From Paralvinella palmiformis (Eukaryota; Annelida; Polychaeta; Terebellida; Alvinellidae): DNA of 64,000 nucleotides. A program made the translations under genes and the position numbers. The DNA lies in NCBI GenBank assembly GCA_025642065.1, contig JAODUP010000155.1, forward strand, positions 720,001 to 784,000, read 5' to 3'. The notes below the pieces were generated by a model that had not been told where the DNA came from, did not search any database, and saw only the letters and a program-made list of their open reading frames with translations. Of this stretch, positions 25,261-37,000 are shown one piece after another (position 1 is the stretch's first letter; each line of letters begins with the position of its first letter).

Positions 25261-25699
25261 CTTTATCAAAAGAACAAGGTAATTTGTGCTGCCTTTGTAA
25301 CTTTCATATTCAAACAATTTCTCTTTGATAGACAAGTTATATTTAATGTTCTATCACTGCGTAATTTCCAACAGGGCTGGCATACATTGTGGGGAAAAAC
25401 AAGAACGAAACTCTGAGGCACATCAGACAACGATGACAAAACACCAGACACATTATCAGGAAGAGACACTATCTGTGAGCATTGTTCAAAATAGGATTGA
25501 AACAATTCAAGTAAGTGACATTAATTAATTGATTTTATGATCATTATAATCTGAATGTCTGAACATTTCCTTATTAACATTGATGCATCTTTACAGAAAC
25601 AATCTGTTTCAACTAAAATTATTTCATAAAAAAAAATAAATGGATTCACAAAGGATACTTTTCTTGCTGATCAGCAGGTTTCTTCTTCTGGTATTGGAT
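25261..25699. other. intergenic, no gene seen
   Basis: Short overlapping open frames on both strands, none with a recognisable domain. Confidence 0.55.
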
Positions 25700-27060
25700 C
25701 CACTAGGATGATGTATATTATCTGCTGGATCTCTATAATAGTACACTGAGGGACATTGTTAGATGTGCATACACCTTTAATGACCAAGTCAATTCCAAGA
25801 ATACCACTGCTTTTCATGGTACAATAAGAACATACAAACTGCAGAGAGAAAAAGAAGGTATTGTGAGCGGCGGTGGATCAGGACCAGTTTGTATGTTCAT
25901 TGCGAAAAGTTAAAGTAAAATTCTAGTTAAAAATACCCTTGACTCTGCTAAATCAGAATATTACAACAAAATTATCAAAGCTTCCAAGGGAAATCAAATG
26001 GCTCTTTTCAATGTTAATAACTTCTGTCAAAATATATTAAATATACATAGTGTGTTCCTTTCCAGCACCTTATCACACGGGTAAGTCATTGGGAGAAGAG
26101 TCCTGCACTTCCATAGTGGGTACATTTGAACCTTTTACAGAGACTGATATTCAGACAGTTGGTGAAAAGGTCATCTAATGCTTTATGTGCAGTACACCAT
26201 ATGCCTAAATGGCTTGTAAAGGCTGTATGGGTGTTTTGATAATCCCGATTACAAATATATTTAAATATACATTCTTTGTGTTTTCTCAGGAACCATGAAA
26301 CCTGCCCTTGTAAAACCATTAAGGAAAAACCACAGTATGGATTGTAATATTCTAAACAATTACAGACCTATTTCAAATCTTACAATTTTATCTAATGTTA
26401 TAGAAAGGGCACTGAAACAGACTTTGTTCGAATGAAAAATAAAATTATTAAGTCAGCATTCTTCTTCTTCTGGACCTGTCTGCTACATTTGATACAGTTG
26501 ACCATAATGTATTTTTCTCTACGTTGAAAGACATGTTTGTGCTGTCAGGGAAAGTACTTGAATAGTCTCGATCCTATCTGGAACAACGCTCCCAGAGAAT
26601 ATCTGTTCATTGTATTTTAACTGATGTTCAGTTTTTTTTGTTAACTAATGTACCACAGGGTTCAGGTCTTGCTCCCTGATTTTAACAGTGTTTGTCGGTT
26701 CTCTTGGGCTCATTGCGCAGCGATATAACGTTAAATATCACTTGTATGCTAATGACCCACAGTTGTATATATCACTAGATTCTGACAATGAGTTAAATAT
26801 CTCATCTTCCTTGAAGAATTTATCGGCCCATTTAGTCTACCATGTGCACAAAAGTGGCCGTAAAACATCAAGCATTTGAAGAATTTAGAACATTGCATTG
26901 CTGATATTCGGCTCTGGATGACTCAAAATCTTCTAAGACTAAATGATAATAAAACCAATATTATATATTTGGCATCACTACATTGTGTTAAATCCTTAAA
27001 GACACCAGCATTACAGATGGGTGCATCTTCGATTACCCCAAAGCACCACAGAAGTTAGGA
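25700..27060 (+). mobile_element. CR1/L2-like LINE, decayed reverse transcriptase
   Basis: Scattered over three frames with several stops: YNSTLRDIV (spacer after the endonuclease), DSAKSEYYNKIIKASKG, LVKPLRKN, NNYRPISNLTILSNVIERAL (RT block 2), LLDLSATFDTVDH (RT block A), VPQGSGLAP (block B), YANDPQLY in place of YADDTQLY (catalytic block), and WMTQNLLRLNDNKTNIIYLA. The catalytic Asp pair is broken (AND). A 53-bp SINE fragment with target duplication is inserted at 26823-26875. Ends abruptly near 27060. Confidence 0.88.
26823..26875 (+). mobile_element. 5'-truncated SINE family A inserted in the LINE
   Basis: The 53-bp insert (GGCCCATTTAGTCTACCATG...GTGGCCGTAAAACATCAAG) is the 3' end of the family A SINE. 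It is flanked by the exact 12-bp direct repeat TTGAAGAATTTA at 26811-26822 and 26876-26887, and removing it restores the LINE reading frame between SSLKNL and EHCIADIRLW. Confidence 0.92.
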
Positions 27061-27517
<457 letters not shown>

Positions 27518-27559
27518 AGAACCTCTACTAACAATTTTGTGTAATATGACTATACTGCT

Positions 27560-29372
27560 TAAAGCATGCCATTTGCAGACGAATTCCAGTCACGCTATTC
27601 ACCCAAAGAACCATTCACAAAACCAGTTGGAGGTCTGCAGATGGCAACACTGTCAATCAGAAGTGGAGATGCTCACTGGAAGATGTCAGATCCGGAAAAG
27701 ATGTAAGGTGCGACTATGTGCTGATAGTGGCAACATTGTCATTAAAGCTAAGAAAAGCAAAAAGGGGAGAAGGGAGGAGAGGCAACGGTGATTTGACATA
27801 GAAAAGTTGAAGAACGCCAAAACAAAGAAAGCTTTACAACCGGATTTGCTAAACCACTTTCGCATACTTCAAGAGCAACAAGAATTAACCATTGATAGTT
27901 TCAACCAGGTATTGACTGGAACAAGCAAGAACGTTTTAGGCTACCGAAGAAAACTGAAATAAGAGTGGATTAAGCCAGACGCGTGGACAACGATGATGAA
28001 AGTAAGCCACCAAAAAAGTAGCTAAATGATACAAAATGCCAACCACATAGGGATCAGTTACAGGCAAGATATCTAGAACTCGACAAAGACGTGAAAAGGC
28101 GGACGAAAGCAGACAAGAAAGCTTTCATTGCGAAATTGGCAGACGAAGCAGAAACAGTGGAAAAAATTAGACTATCGCTGCATTGTACGATATAATAAAG
28201 ACACTCTGTGGCGGTTTTAGAAATAGCGAAGTTCCAGTGTAAAGATGTAAATGTTATCACTGGTATAGCAGAGCCGACCCGGAGATGGAGATGGAAGATA
28301 GACCAGTAAGCGACGAAGACCACCACAGATCCATCATCCGTTGAAGAAGTGAGGAAAGCGGTCAGTTCCATGAAGTCGGGGAGAGCACCTGGAGCTGATG
28401 GAGTGAGTGCAGATAAGGGGAAGGCTGGAGGAGAAATCATAGTTAGAACTTTCATAGAGATCTTTGAAGATAGATGGGAGGAAGAAGAAACATTAAGTGA
28501 TTGGAAAACTAGGCTGATTGTCAAATTAGCAAAGAAGGGAGACCCGAAAATATGCAACAACTGGAGAGGGATTACTCCGTCATCTGTCACTAGCAAAGGT
28601 TTAAGTAGGGTTATTCTTGACAGAATTTCGCCAGCCATTGGCCCACTGATGCGCAAAGAACAGGCAAGCTTTCCGAAAGGAAGATCTTGTGGGGACCATA
28701 TTTTTACACTGCGGCAGATCATAGAACACTGCCAGGAATGGAATACACCAGTCTCTGAAAAGACTTTCGATAATATTCACAGACTCTCTCTGGTGTATTC
28801 TCCGGCATTATGGAATCCCCCCCCACGATTATGATCATAATCAAATTGTTCTATGGTGATTTTAGGTCTAAGGCCATTTGTAGTCAAACAAGGATGCATA
28901 ATATCCTCCGTCCTGCTCTGTCTTGGGGTCGACTGGGTCGTGAAAGAAACAACATCATAAACAAAAGCTGGCATCAAGTGGACCTTCACAGAAACACTGG
29001 ATGATCTGTATTTCGCAGATGACATGGCTCTTCTGTCACACCACGATGAAGATATCCAAAGGAAAAGTGAGAACCTTGCCAGATATGTTGAAAATAGGAT
29101 TAAAGATGAAGATCAACAAAAGAAAGCACTGCGAACCAACAGTCAAGCATTAGATTCCTTAACGATTGGGGGACATATAATTGAAGAGGTGACTGAATTT
29201 AACTATCTTGAGGTCAAGGTGACAAAAGATGGCAACCCAGAAACTGAAGTTAAGGCAAGGATATGTAAGACCATAGGGGCTTTTGCAGCATTCGAGAATA
29301 TCTGGAAGACCAATAAGATCAGCAAGAGGACGAAAATGTATTTGTTCAAGAGTAACGTCTTGAGTGTAATAC
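27560..29372 (+). mobile_element. RTE-like LINE remnant, endonuclease end to RT
   Basis: In order: SWRSADGNTVNQKWRCSLED (carboxyl end of the AP-type endonuclease), FDIEKLKNAKTKKALQ and KNVLGYRRKLK (linker), LELDKDVKRRTKADKKAF with IAKLADEAETVEK, then the RT: SGRAPGADGVSA, KKGDPKICNNWRGIT, KEQASFPKGRSCGDHIFTLR, IIEHCQEWNTPV, and LYFADDMALLSH (catalytic FADD box) with the thumb up to about 29360. Several stops and frameshifts; the middle of the palm near 28800-28980 is damaged. CNNWRGIT and the endonuclease end are typical of RTE-type elements. Its 3' end is cut by another transposon end at 29373. Confidence 0.88.
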
Positions 29373-29413
29373 CAGACATGGGGTTAATTCCATTTTGTCA
29401 ATACCAATTCCAA
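29373..29413 (+). mobile_element. hAT-type terminal repeat fragment
   Basis: Begins CAGACATGGGGTTAATTCCA and matches, as its reverse complement, the right terminus of the element at 50840-53273. Only the tip is present; it joins directly a SINE head. Confidence 0.75.
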
Positions 29414-29447
29414 CGGTGCCTCCGTGGTTTAACTGGTAGCACGTTGG

Positions 29448-29506
<59 letters not shown>

Positions 29507-29532
29507 TAGAAGTAGTAGTAGTAGTAGTAGTA
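29414..29532 (+). mobile_element. SINE head fused to AAT/AGT microsatellite
   Basis: GGTGCCTCCGTGGTTTAACT and GGTAGCACG (A box of family A), then (AAT)n at 29447-29507 and (AGT)n to 29532. Confidence 0.7.
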
Positions 29533-29607
29533 AACATTTATTCATCAATAAAGAAGATGTTTTAATGCTCTTTTGTTAAGATCCTTCAAATGATGTTTCT
29601 CTGTTTG

Positions 29608-29802
29608 AAGTACTAGGGCGCCTCCCTTGTCTAATTGGTAGCGCGATAGACCACAGATCACTACTACCTAAGTTCGAATATCGACGTGGGAATATCTGAA
29701 GGGTGTTTCATCTCTGACTTCACTTCATTACCTTGGAGATCGTTAGGCCCATTTAGCCTACCATATGCACAAAAGTGGCTGTAAAACATAAATCATCAGC
29801 AG
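29608..29802 (+). mobile_element. SINE family A, near full-length copy
   Basis: GCGCCTCCCTTGTCTAATTG plus GTAGCGCGA (A box), CCACAGATCACTACTACC, AAGTTCGAATATCG (B box), GTTTCATCTCTGACTTCACT, GGCCCATTTAGCCTACCATA and TGCACAAAAGTGGCTGTAAA, with a CATCAG/CAGCAG tail. It is the best plus-strand reference for the family. Confidence 0.88.
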
Positions 29803-30233
29803 CAGCATCCAATTCAAATTCTAAATAGAGCAATTCAATTCCATATACTCTGTTGGAGTTGTTGGCGACAATCGCACCACCTAGGAAGTCAGCAGATTGG
29901 GGATATCACGAGACTCGTCATTCTGGCACCAGTCCATATAGGTCCAACCGCTTCTCAATGCTGGCTTGCTTGGAGACCTACTCCAAGACCTACTCGGAGT
30001 AGGTTTTTGTAGCATTCTATTAAAACATTGGCGTTCTTATGTTGCGGCCTGATATATGTTTTCTCACATGAAGAGGATTAAGCTAAGCTAACCTAGGATC
30101 ACAATATTTTTCAAATCACAGATCTGCACAATGATCAACTGCTCAACTTTACACACATGACACATGAATATGTTGTTACCTAACTATTTCTTAGTGATTT
30201 GCTTCTTTGAAGGCTGGGTTAAGACGATAAGTT
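29803..30233. other. intergenic, no gene seen
   Basis: Unique sequence; a short repeat of GGAGACCTACTCCAAGACCT type occurs near 29970-30005. Confidence 0.55.
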
Positions 30234-32380
30234 AATAATAATAATAATAATTATAAAACTTCTGTTGCTCCAATATCCTCGAAATTATTCGAGCTCAGTG
30301 GCGCACCTAGTACAGGGCTTGGGCAAACTCATAGTCCTGGTACATTGCAAAGTTCATCAACAAATGAGTGGAAACTTAGGAAAGATAAGCAAGTCTGAAA
30401 AGATGAGTTTTCAAATGGTGATGGGAAGAAACCATGCTATTTGATGACTTAACATGTTCATGAAGTGAATTCCAAAGAGAAGGGACAGCAACTGAAGAAA
30501 AAAAACAGCAGTCCCAGCATGAGTTTTAACCCTGGGAACAGACAACAAACAAAAACCAGATGAACGGAGCACTCTGGGCTTGGGTGCTGGATAAAGCATG
30601 GAAAAGAAATACGAATGTTCTCCAGAAGAAAGAGTTTGATAGGCAATGGTGCAGAGTTTGAAAATGATGCGAGATTGAACAGGAAGCCAGTGAAGAGATT
30701 TCAGGAGTGGGACAGAGTGGAAAAACCGAGAAGACCGCGTTACAACCCTAGTTAAGAAGTTCTGAACACACTGATGTTTTAGAATATCCTGAGATGCGAT
30801 GTTATAAAGAAGAGAGTTGCAGTAAATGAGTAATCAAGCATACTAGTAATGAGTGCTGTAGCAATGGTTTTGGCGATTGAAAGAGAACTATAGCGACGAA
30901 TACGGCGAAGGTCACGAATATAATAGAAGCAGCAGCGATATGTCAGATAAATATTATTTCTAAAATTAAAATCGTTATCAAATGGAACACCAAGATTACG
31001 AACAGTGTTTGACGGGGTGATGTTATGATTAAGGATGCGCGTAGAGAAGAAACGAGTAAGTTTTCTGCCTTGTGTGGATGTACCTATAATGATGAAATAA
31101 GTTTTGTTAGCATTGAGCCTAAGACTATTGTTTAACATCGAGCCGCTTTGAAAAACAGTTTCTTATTTTTATTGATTGAAACCTATTTATTAAGAATGAA
31201 CGGATGCAAGTGAATGCTGTTCCCGATATGCCATACCAATCAGGGAGGCGATCTAGAAGAACAGAGTAATCAATGGTGTTAAAAGCTGCAGAAAAAATAT
31301 TATAGTGTTAGTGCTGTGACCTTCTTGTGTCCATGTTTAGTGATATGTTATTGTGGGCTTTCAGTAGAGCAGTTTCTGTAGAGAGAAATTATTTGTAAGC
31401 AGACTGAAACACATTAGACAAGTGATTACAGTTTAAGTGAACGCTCAAAAGACAGGTTACGGTTTTTCTAATACTTTACATATGAAAGATAGATTAGAAA
31501 TAGGTCTATAGCTGTTTAGGTCATTGACTAGTAAAGATGGTTTCTTAAGAAGAGGGATTACATGGCCATGTTTAATATGAGAAGGGAACACTCCGGAGCT
31601 TAGTGATCAATTTGTCATCTTATTAATTGGAACAATTGGTGTGTGAAGACAAAACTTTAGCTGAAATGTAGGGATAGGATCAAGTTCACAGTACTTATTA
31701 GGGGATGATACAATCAGTTTATTAATTTCAGTAAGTAAGGCTAGTTTAAACACCGTGCAAGGGTGGTGTACACCTGGAAAATCAGTATTACAATTAGAAG
31801 CGCAACCTGGGAAAGAAGCATGAATTTGGGTGATATTATTCGTGACATGTTTGGAAAAAGAATTGCAGATTGAATTAGTTGAATCCTGAGCGGGCAGAGA
31901 AGCAAAAGCCTTTCTATGGAGAGTTCTATTTATACAGTTTCAGAGTTGTTGGAGATCATGTTCCTATAAAAGTCAGATTTAGCTTTATTCATGAGTACAT
32001 TGCGGAAATGGCTTTGTTTGGTGTTTAGTCTAGACCTGTTAAGTTGTGGGGGTGATTTCATCCATATATCGGCGAATCACTTTGGCATAAATAATTTCAG
32101 GAGCCATCCATGGTGCAGTTGGGTGGTTTAATTTTTACGGATTTTTATCTGACAGGTGCGTGTTTGTCAAGTAAAGTCTTAAGTGTAGTGTGGTATTGTT
32201 CACATAATGGTGATAAGTCAGCTTTAACGTTGGCGATAAGTTCAGATTGTACTTGGTCATCACTAAATGCAAGAATGTCAATGCTTTGAGTATATCGATA
32301 AAGAATATTACGCCTAGAGTCAACTGGGTTATGCTTAAATTTTATTTCTGCTATGCCAGTGAAATCATCCGACAAACCAC
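30234..32380 (-). mobile_element. CR1/L2-like LINE, 5'-truncated, about 2.1 kb
   Basis: Minus strand, 5' to 3': VDSRRNILYRYTQSIDILAF and LLDKHAPVR (spacer after the endonuclease), AAFNTIDYSVLLDRLPDWYG (RT block A), LNNSLRLNANKTYFIIIGTS, NTVRNLGVPFDNDFNF and TALITSMLDY, then SLWNSLHEHVKSSNS and LKTHLFRLAYLS, the RT end. The 3' UTR ends in (ATT)n near 30234-30253. Stops and frameshifts interrupt it. The clade assignment rests on the NLGV and WNSL motifs. Confidence 0.87.
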
Positions 32381-33131
32381 CTGTATTAGGAGATTATGAA
32401 TAAATAGTTGTTTGTACCACATACACATATGCGACTCGTAAGATCAGTCGCATGGTGGCACGATTAGTCGTACGATCGGTCTTACGACTAAGAAGAGATG
32501 CATAGACATTTGCTGTTGGTGTCTCTGCGGAGCAACTACACAGAACTGCGAAGCTTTGGAAAACTGTAGCCAACGCTGAAACAATCAGTAGCAGGTGATA
32601 ATAGTGTACATGCAGGAGGAGTTACAGAAGAGTGTTAGAGAGTATTAACAGGACAGGAAGACTTTATCCAGTACATGTAAGTCATACAAAGCCTGTCTTC
32701 TCCGCTGCTACAAGGTGCTCCTCAATTTGAACCTCTTCATTGATGCCTACACGGTCAATGGGCTTGCCTAGAATCTCCGATAAAGCTGCATATGCCACAA
32801 GTGGCATATGAACGGTCCTTTATGCTTTAAAGAGAATAAAAAGCCATTAGCGAAGTTCAATGACAAATGAACTTCTTGAAACTTGACACTAAGGATAGCA
32901 TATTGATGATGTTGCTGTCAGAAGAAGCAAACTGCGCAGATACCTACTTTTTAGACGAGATGTACTTTTGTTACTGTACTGAAAATAAATTGAATTTTTA
33001 AATGGATTTTATTTAGCTTTTTCAAGCATTTTCTCTATTTTCTCAGATAAGCAATATATTAATGAATAATGAACCGACCTGATAGGTGACGGATGCTCGG
33101 AATATGGTTTTAAGGCCTAGCCCACTTATGC

Positions 33132-33176
<45 letters not shown>

Positions 33177-33559
33177 TTCTCCCTGGTTAATACCTATAGC
33201 ATGATACTATAATGAGTGAAGACAGATTGCAAGGACTTGCTCGGATTGATATTTATTAGGGACATTGAAATATTTTTACAATATATAATAACCAGATACA
33301 GTAAAACCGATTATTTTGTGGCACGGTTACATTTTCAGAACTCTCCAGTATTCTTTACAACACGCATACCCTAACATGTCCATGTTTCGATGGGTTTCCA
33401 AGGCCCTGTAAAGGCAGAGTCCGATACTTTGTAGAAGGGAAAAAGAAAGTAGGCCAAATCAATCGAATACAACTGGTCCTGCCACCTGGTGACTGCTACG
33501 TTAGCGAGAATGTAATACTGAATGCTCCCTTTGGTCGGAACCTTTGTCGTGATGTCCAC
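32381..33559. other. intergenic, unresolved
   Basis: A palindrome-rich block of GACTCGTAAGATCAGTCG type lies at 32430-32490 and (AT)n at 33136-33171. The minus-strand frames at 32640-32830 and 33371-33559 look slightly protein-like but match nothing I recognise; a decayed DNA transposon is possible. Confidence 0.4.
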
Positions 33560-34060
33560 TTGTGTATAGATCTATCATGTAGACTCCTCTAGTCTATGTT
33601 TAGCTGACACAGTTATTAGATGTTCTTTGTGATATAAACAGTAGAGGGGTAAGTTAATTACTTAACACAGAGTCACCACAGATTATAGACTAAAACGTGA
33701 ACAAACAGTTGAAAACTCTCGTTTACGTGAACTGAACATGATAAACTTGATGAAGTTCCGAGAGTCCTAGAGTAGACTGTAGATCTAGTCACTAGTCTAG
33801 TGGCTAGTCCTAGATCAGTACTACAAAAGATCTAGATGAGTAGATCTAATTAAAATATATCTAGTATCTGGTCTGCTCAATCACTAGACATCTACTAGTC
33901 TACTATTAACATTCAATCGATTGATTCAAATCACTTACTTTCCCCCATGTTTATTGTTTTATTGCTTGATGGTAATATTTTTTTTAGATCCTCTACTCTA
34001 GACTTCTATTCTAGATCAGTAGATCTTGATGATTAGATCTATATGATGTTTTATTTTCAT
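33560..34060. repeat. CTAG / AGATCT-rich low-complexity DNA
   Basis: CTAG, TAGATC and AGATCTAG occur every few bases from about 33567 to 34050, without a fixed period. Confidence 0.7.
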
Positions 34061-37000
34061 GAATTCCAAATAGACTAAATCAGATTTTTTGGTGGCATAG
34101 ATATTAGGGTGCCCCCATATTATACATATTTTGTCTGGGCATATTTATACTAATAATGGGATAATTACTGATTAATTAATTTATTTTCAATAGAGAGTTA
34201 GTTACTAATTGACAAAATATAGATCTACTAGTAATTTACATTGTTTCAGTTATTGCTGCGTTATTGACCAAAACGTACCAACAAAGGCTCGGTAGTAATT
34301 GACAATATGTCTAGATATAATTATTTCTAAGTCAATGACTTCATATGTGGTTCAATGAATGTTTAATCATGCCGTTACTTTAAGTCTGAGGTTCTACATA
34401 TGCGCTAACAGTTTGTGTAGACAATTGTTATAATTTGCCTTGATCTATTGACAGTATACAAAACACATTAGTACGAATTATGAAAACAAAATTATTTCCC
34501 GCGTTCAAAGCATCACCTGGAAATACTGCAGGGAAAAGTTCGGATTTTTAGGTTTGTTTAATGGACAGTACTACCATAAATCGTTATGTTTTAGGCCTGA
34601 AATCACCAGGGGCCAAGATTGTTGACTACCTAATACTTAGGTAGTCTACATCTATAAAAATTTCAAGTCCATCTCAAGATATAATTTCTTCTATTAAAAT
34701 ATGGGCTAAATGTGAATAACACTATAGATCCCTTCACTAAAAATACTATACATCATTCCTAGAAGGATGAATTGAATCAAACATATCAGTGCATTTGGGT
34801 TGCCTGGTTACTTCTGGTTTGTAGTAAGCCATCAAGCTGTATTTGAAATATTGTTTTTTGTTATATTCTTAATTTAAAATTATCATAAGAGGTAATGGTT
34901 ATTAGCATAACTGATGTTTGCATATTGATTTGATATACAAATGTCAAATATTATTCTTTCTGATATATTTAAGGCCTGTGGCTTATGTGTAAGTACATGC
35001 ACCCCTTTGACATCAATTCTAAATGAATTCTTAAAAATCAGCGGACTTGCATCCACCTATATTAGTTTTTTATCTTCTATATTTTTTTATAAATAAAAAA
35101 TATGAAGTAGTGTAACATAACCATTACATGAAATAAGTTTGTATTTAGATAGATATTGCCAAAACATTAAAACTTCAACTAAATGAGCAAGCCAAATTTA
35201 TGCTTTGTGATAAATAATAAACCAGTCATTTAAAATTAGAAATTGTTTTATAGAGTGCCTTAAAGCAATTATGATCAAAAGTGCAGAAATAAAGCATGTT
35301 CACTAAAAATAAATTTGTATGAAAATGTAGATATTTAGCTTTATTTATGGCAAAACCTATTTATGAGTTGTAGTTAATAACTTATATATATTCTGAAGTA
35401 CTGTTTTTAATTAAAAGCTTTGAAAGTGAGAATTTATTTTTACTGTTTTAGAAGAATTGTTTACCAGAATCATGTACATTTTATTGTATGTTATTCTTAG
35501 TTTCAGCACTGAAATAAATATATAATCACATTTATAACTAATACTTTTAACCAAAAAAGTTCCTACATTCAAACAAAGTCTTGAAAATGTTTATAGTTAT
35601 AGGGAAGCTGTATTCCTTGGATAGACCTGGCTAGTATTATTTCCTTTGTTAGACAACTTTATTATGAATGAATAACTGAGATTTGGTGCAGCCTATTCTA
35701 TTTTAAATCTTAAATTGTATTATGTTTATGCAAATATTGAAACATGGAAAAAATACTCTGAAATATTCCTTTTCTGGAGTTTAAATCACCCAAATTAACA
35801 ATTAAACTTAGAACATTCAGCTTCATTTTAGTTAACTACTAACTAAATAAAGAAAAACCAAATTCATTCAGAAGTATCACAATGTAAACAAACCTACTTT
35901 ATAAGCCATATGTTATTTGTTGTTGCATGTGGGTTGTCATGACAATTTGTGTTCGTGGCAGAGGTGCCAGTTTCAAAGGTCATACAAAATGTTGCAGATT
36001 TAGTGATTATGGTGATAGTCAGCATACATGTATTTCGGTGTACCTAATTATATGTCAATAATAAAACTCCAGTCTGCTAGTTTATTCAGTGCATCTACTG
36101 AGCTATCATTCTATGTCACATATGTTTGTACAAGATTAGATATTTTGTAGATATAGGAGTTACAATATCGCATAATGATCAAGTTTAACAGTACTAATGT
36201 TATCATATAGCAATTTATTTATAATAAATTTTTGTCAGATCTGATGTGGCTCTGGACATGTTCCGCAGGACCCATAGCTGTAATGCATCTTTTGTTAATA
36301 AGAGAACAAACTTTAATTAACCAACTCCAGCAAATACCACAACAACTGGTTATATCACCAGCATTCATATTTTTATGAATCTAATTGTGTTTAGAAGTCA
36401 GCACCAAGTGGCTGTGCCCAATAGTCACAGCCATGGGGTCTCTACCCAAATTTCAAATGACAATTGATTGGGTTGATTCTGGAAAAGATGGGATGATTAT
36501 AGGATCATGGTTATTGATTATGATTACTTGGCAATATAATGATTATGATTTCATTAATAATGAATGTATTGATTGTGCTGTAAAGAAATCATGATTACAA
36601 TGTCTATCATTCAAATATGGTTAAAATTATCTAACTTGAGAACAGTTAAAAGCTTTATATAGCATTAGCATATATAATAATCCACATAATTGTAATTAGC
36701 AAATTGTTATCCTTGTAATATAATAAAAGACTACTGTCCATAAACTGTAAACATGACAAACCAGGAAGCTACTATCTTTGCAAAATGTAAACTAGATTTA
36801 TTATTAATTTATAACTGGCTGTGAGATTATGCTGTAATCACCCCCCACCCCCCAAAGTCCTCCCCAAGTTTGTAGGTTGAGCCAATATTTAGTTCGTTGG
36901 TCTCCTGCTCTAGTTGACACATCCAGCAGAAATCAGATAATGGCCTGTTCAAGTATTGTGTACAACAATGACATGATATGAACCTAGTAGTAGTATTATG

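Noticed and set aside
28054..28722. 222-codon minus-strand open frame
   Set aside because: Antisense shadow of the RTE-like reverse transcriptase on the plus strand, whose motifs are clear.
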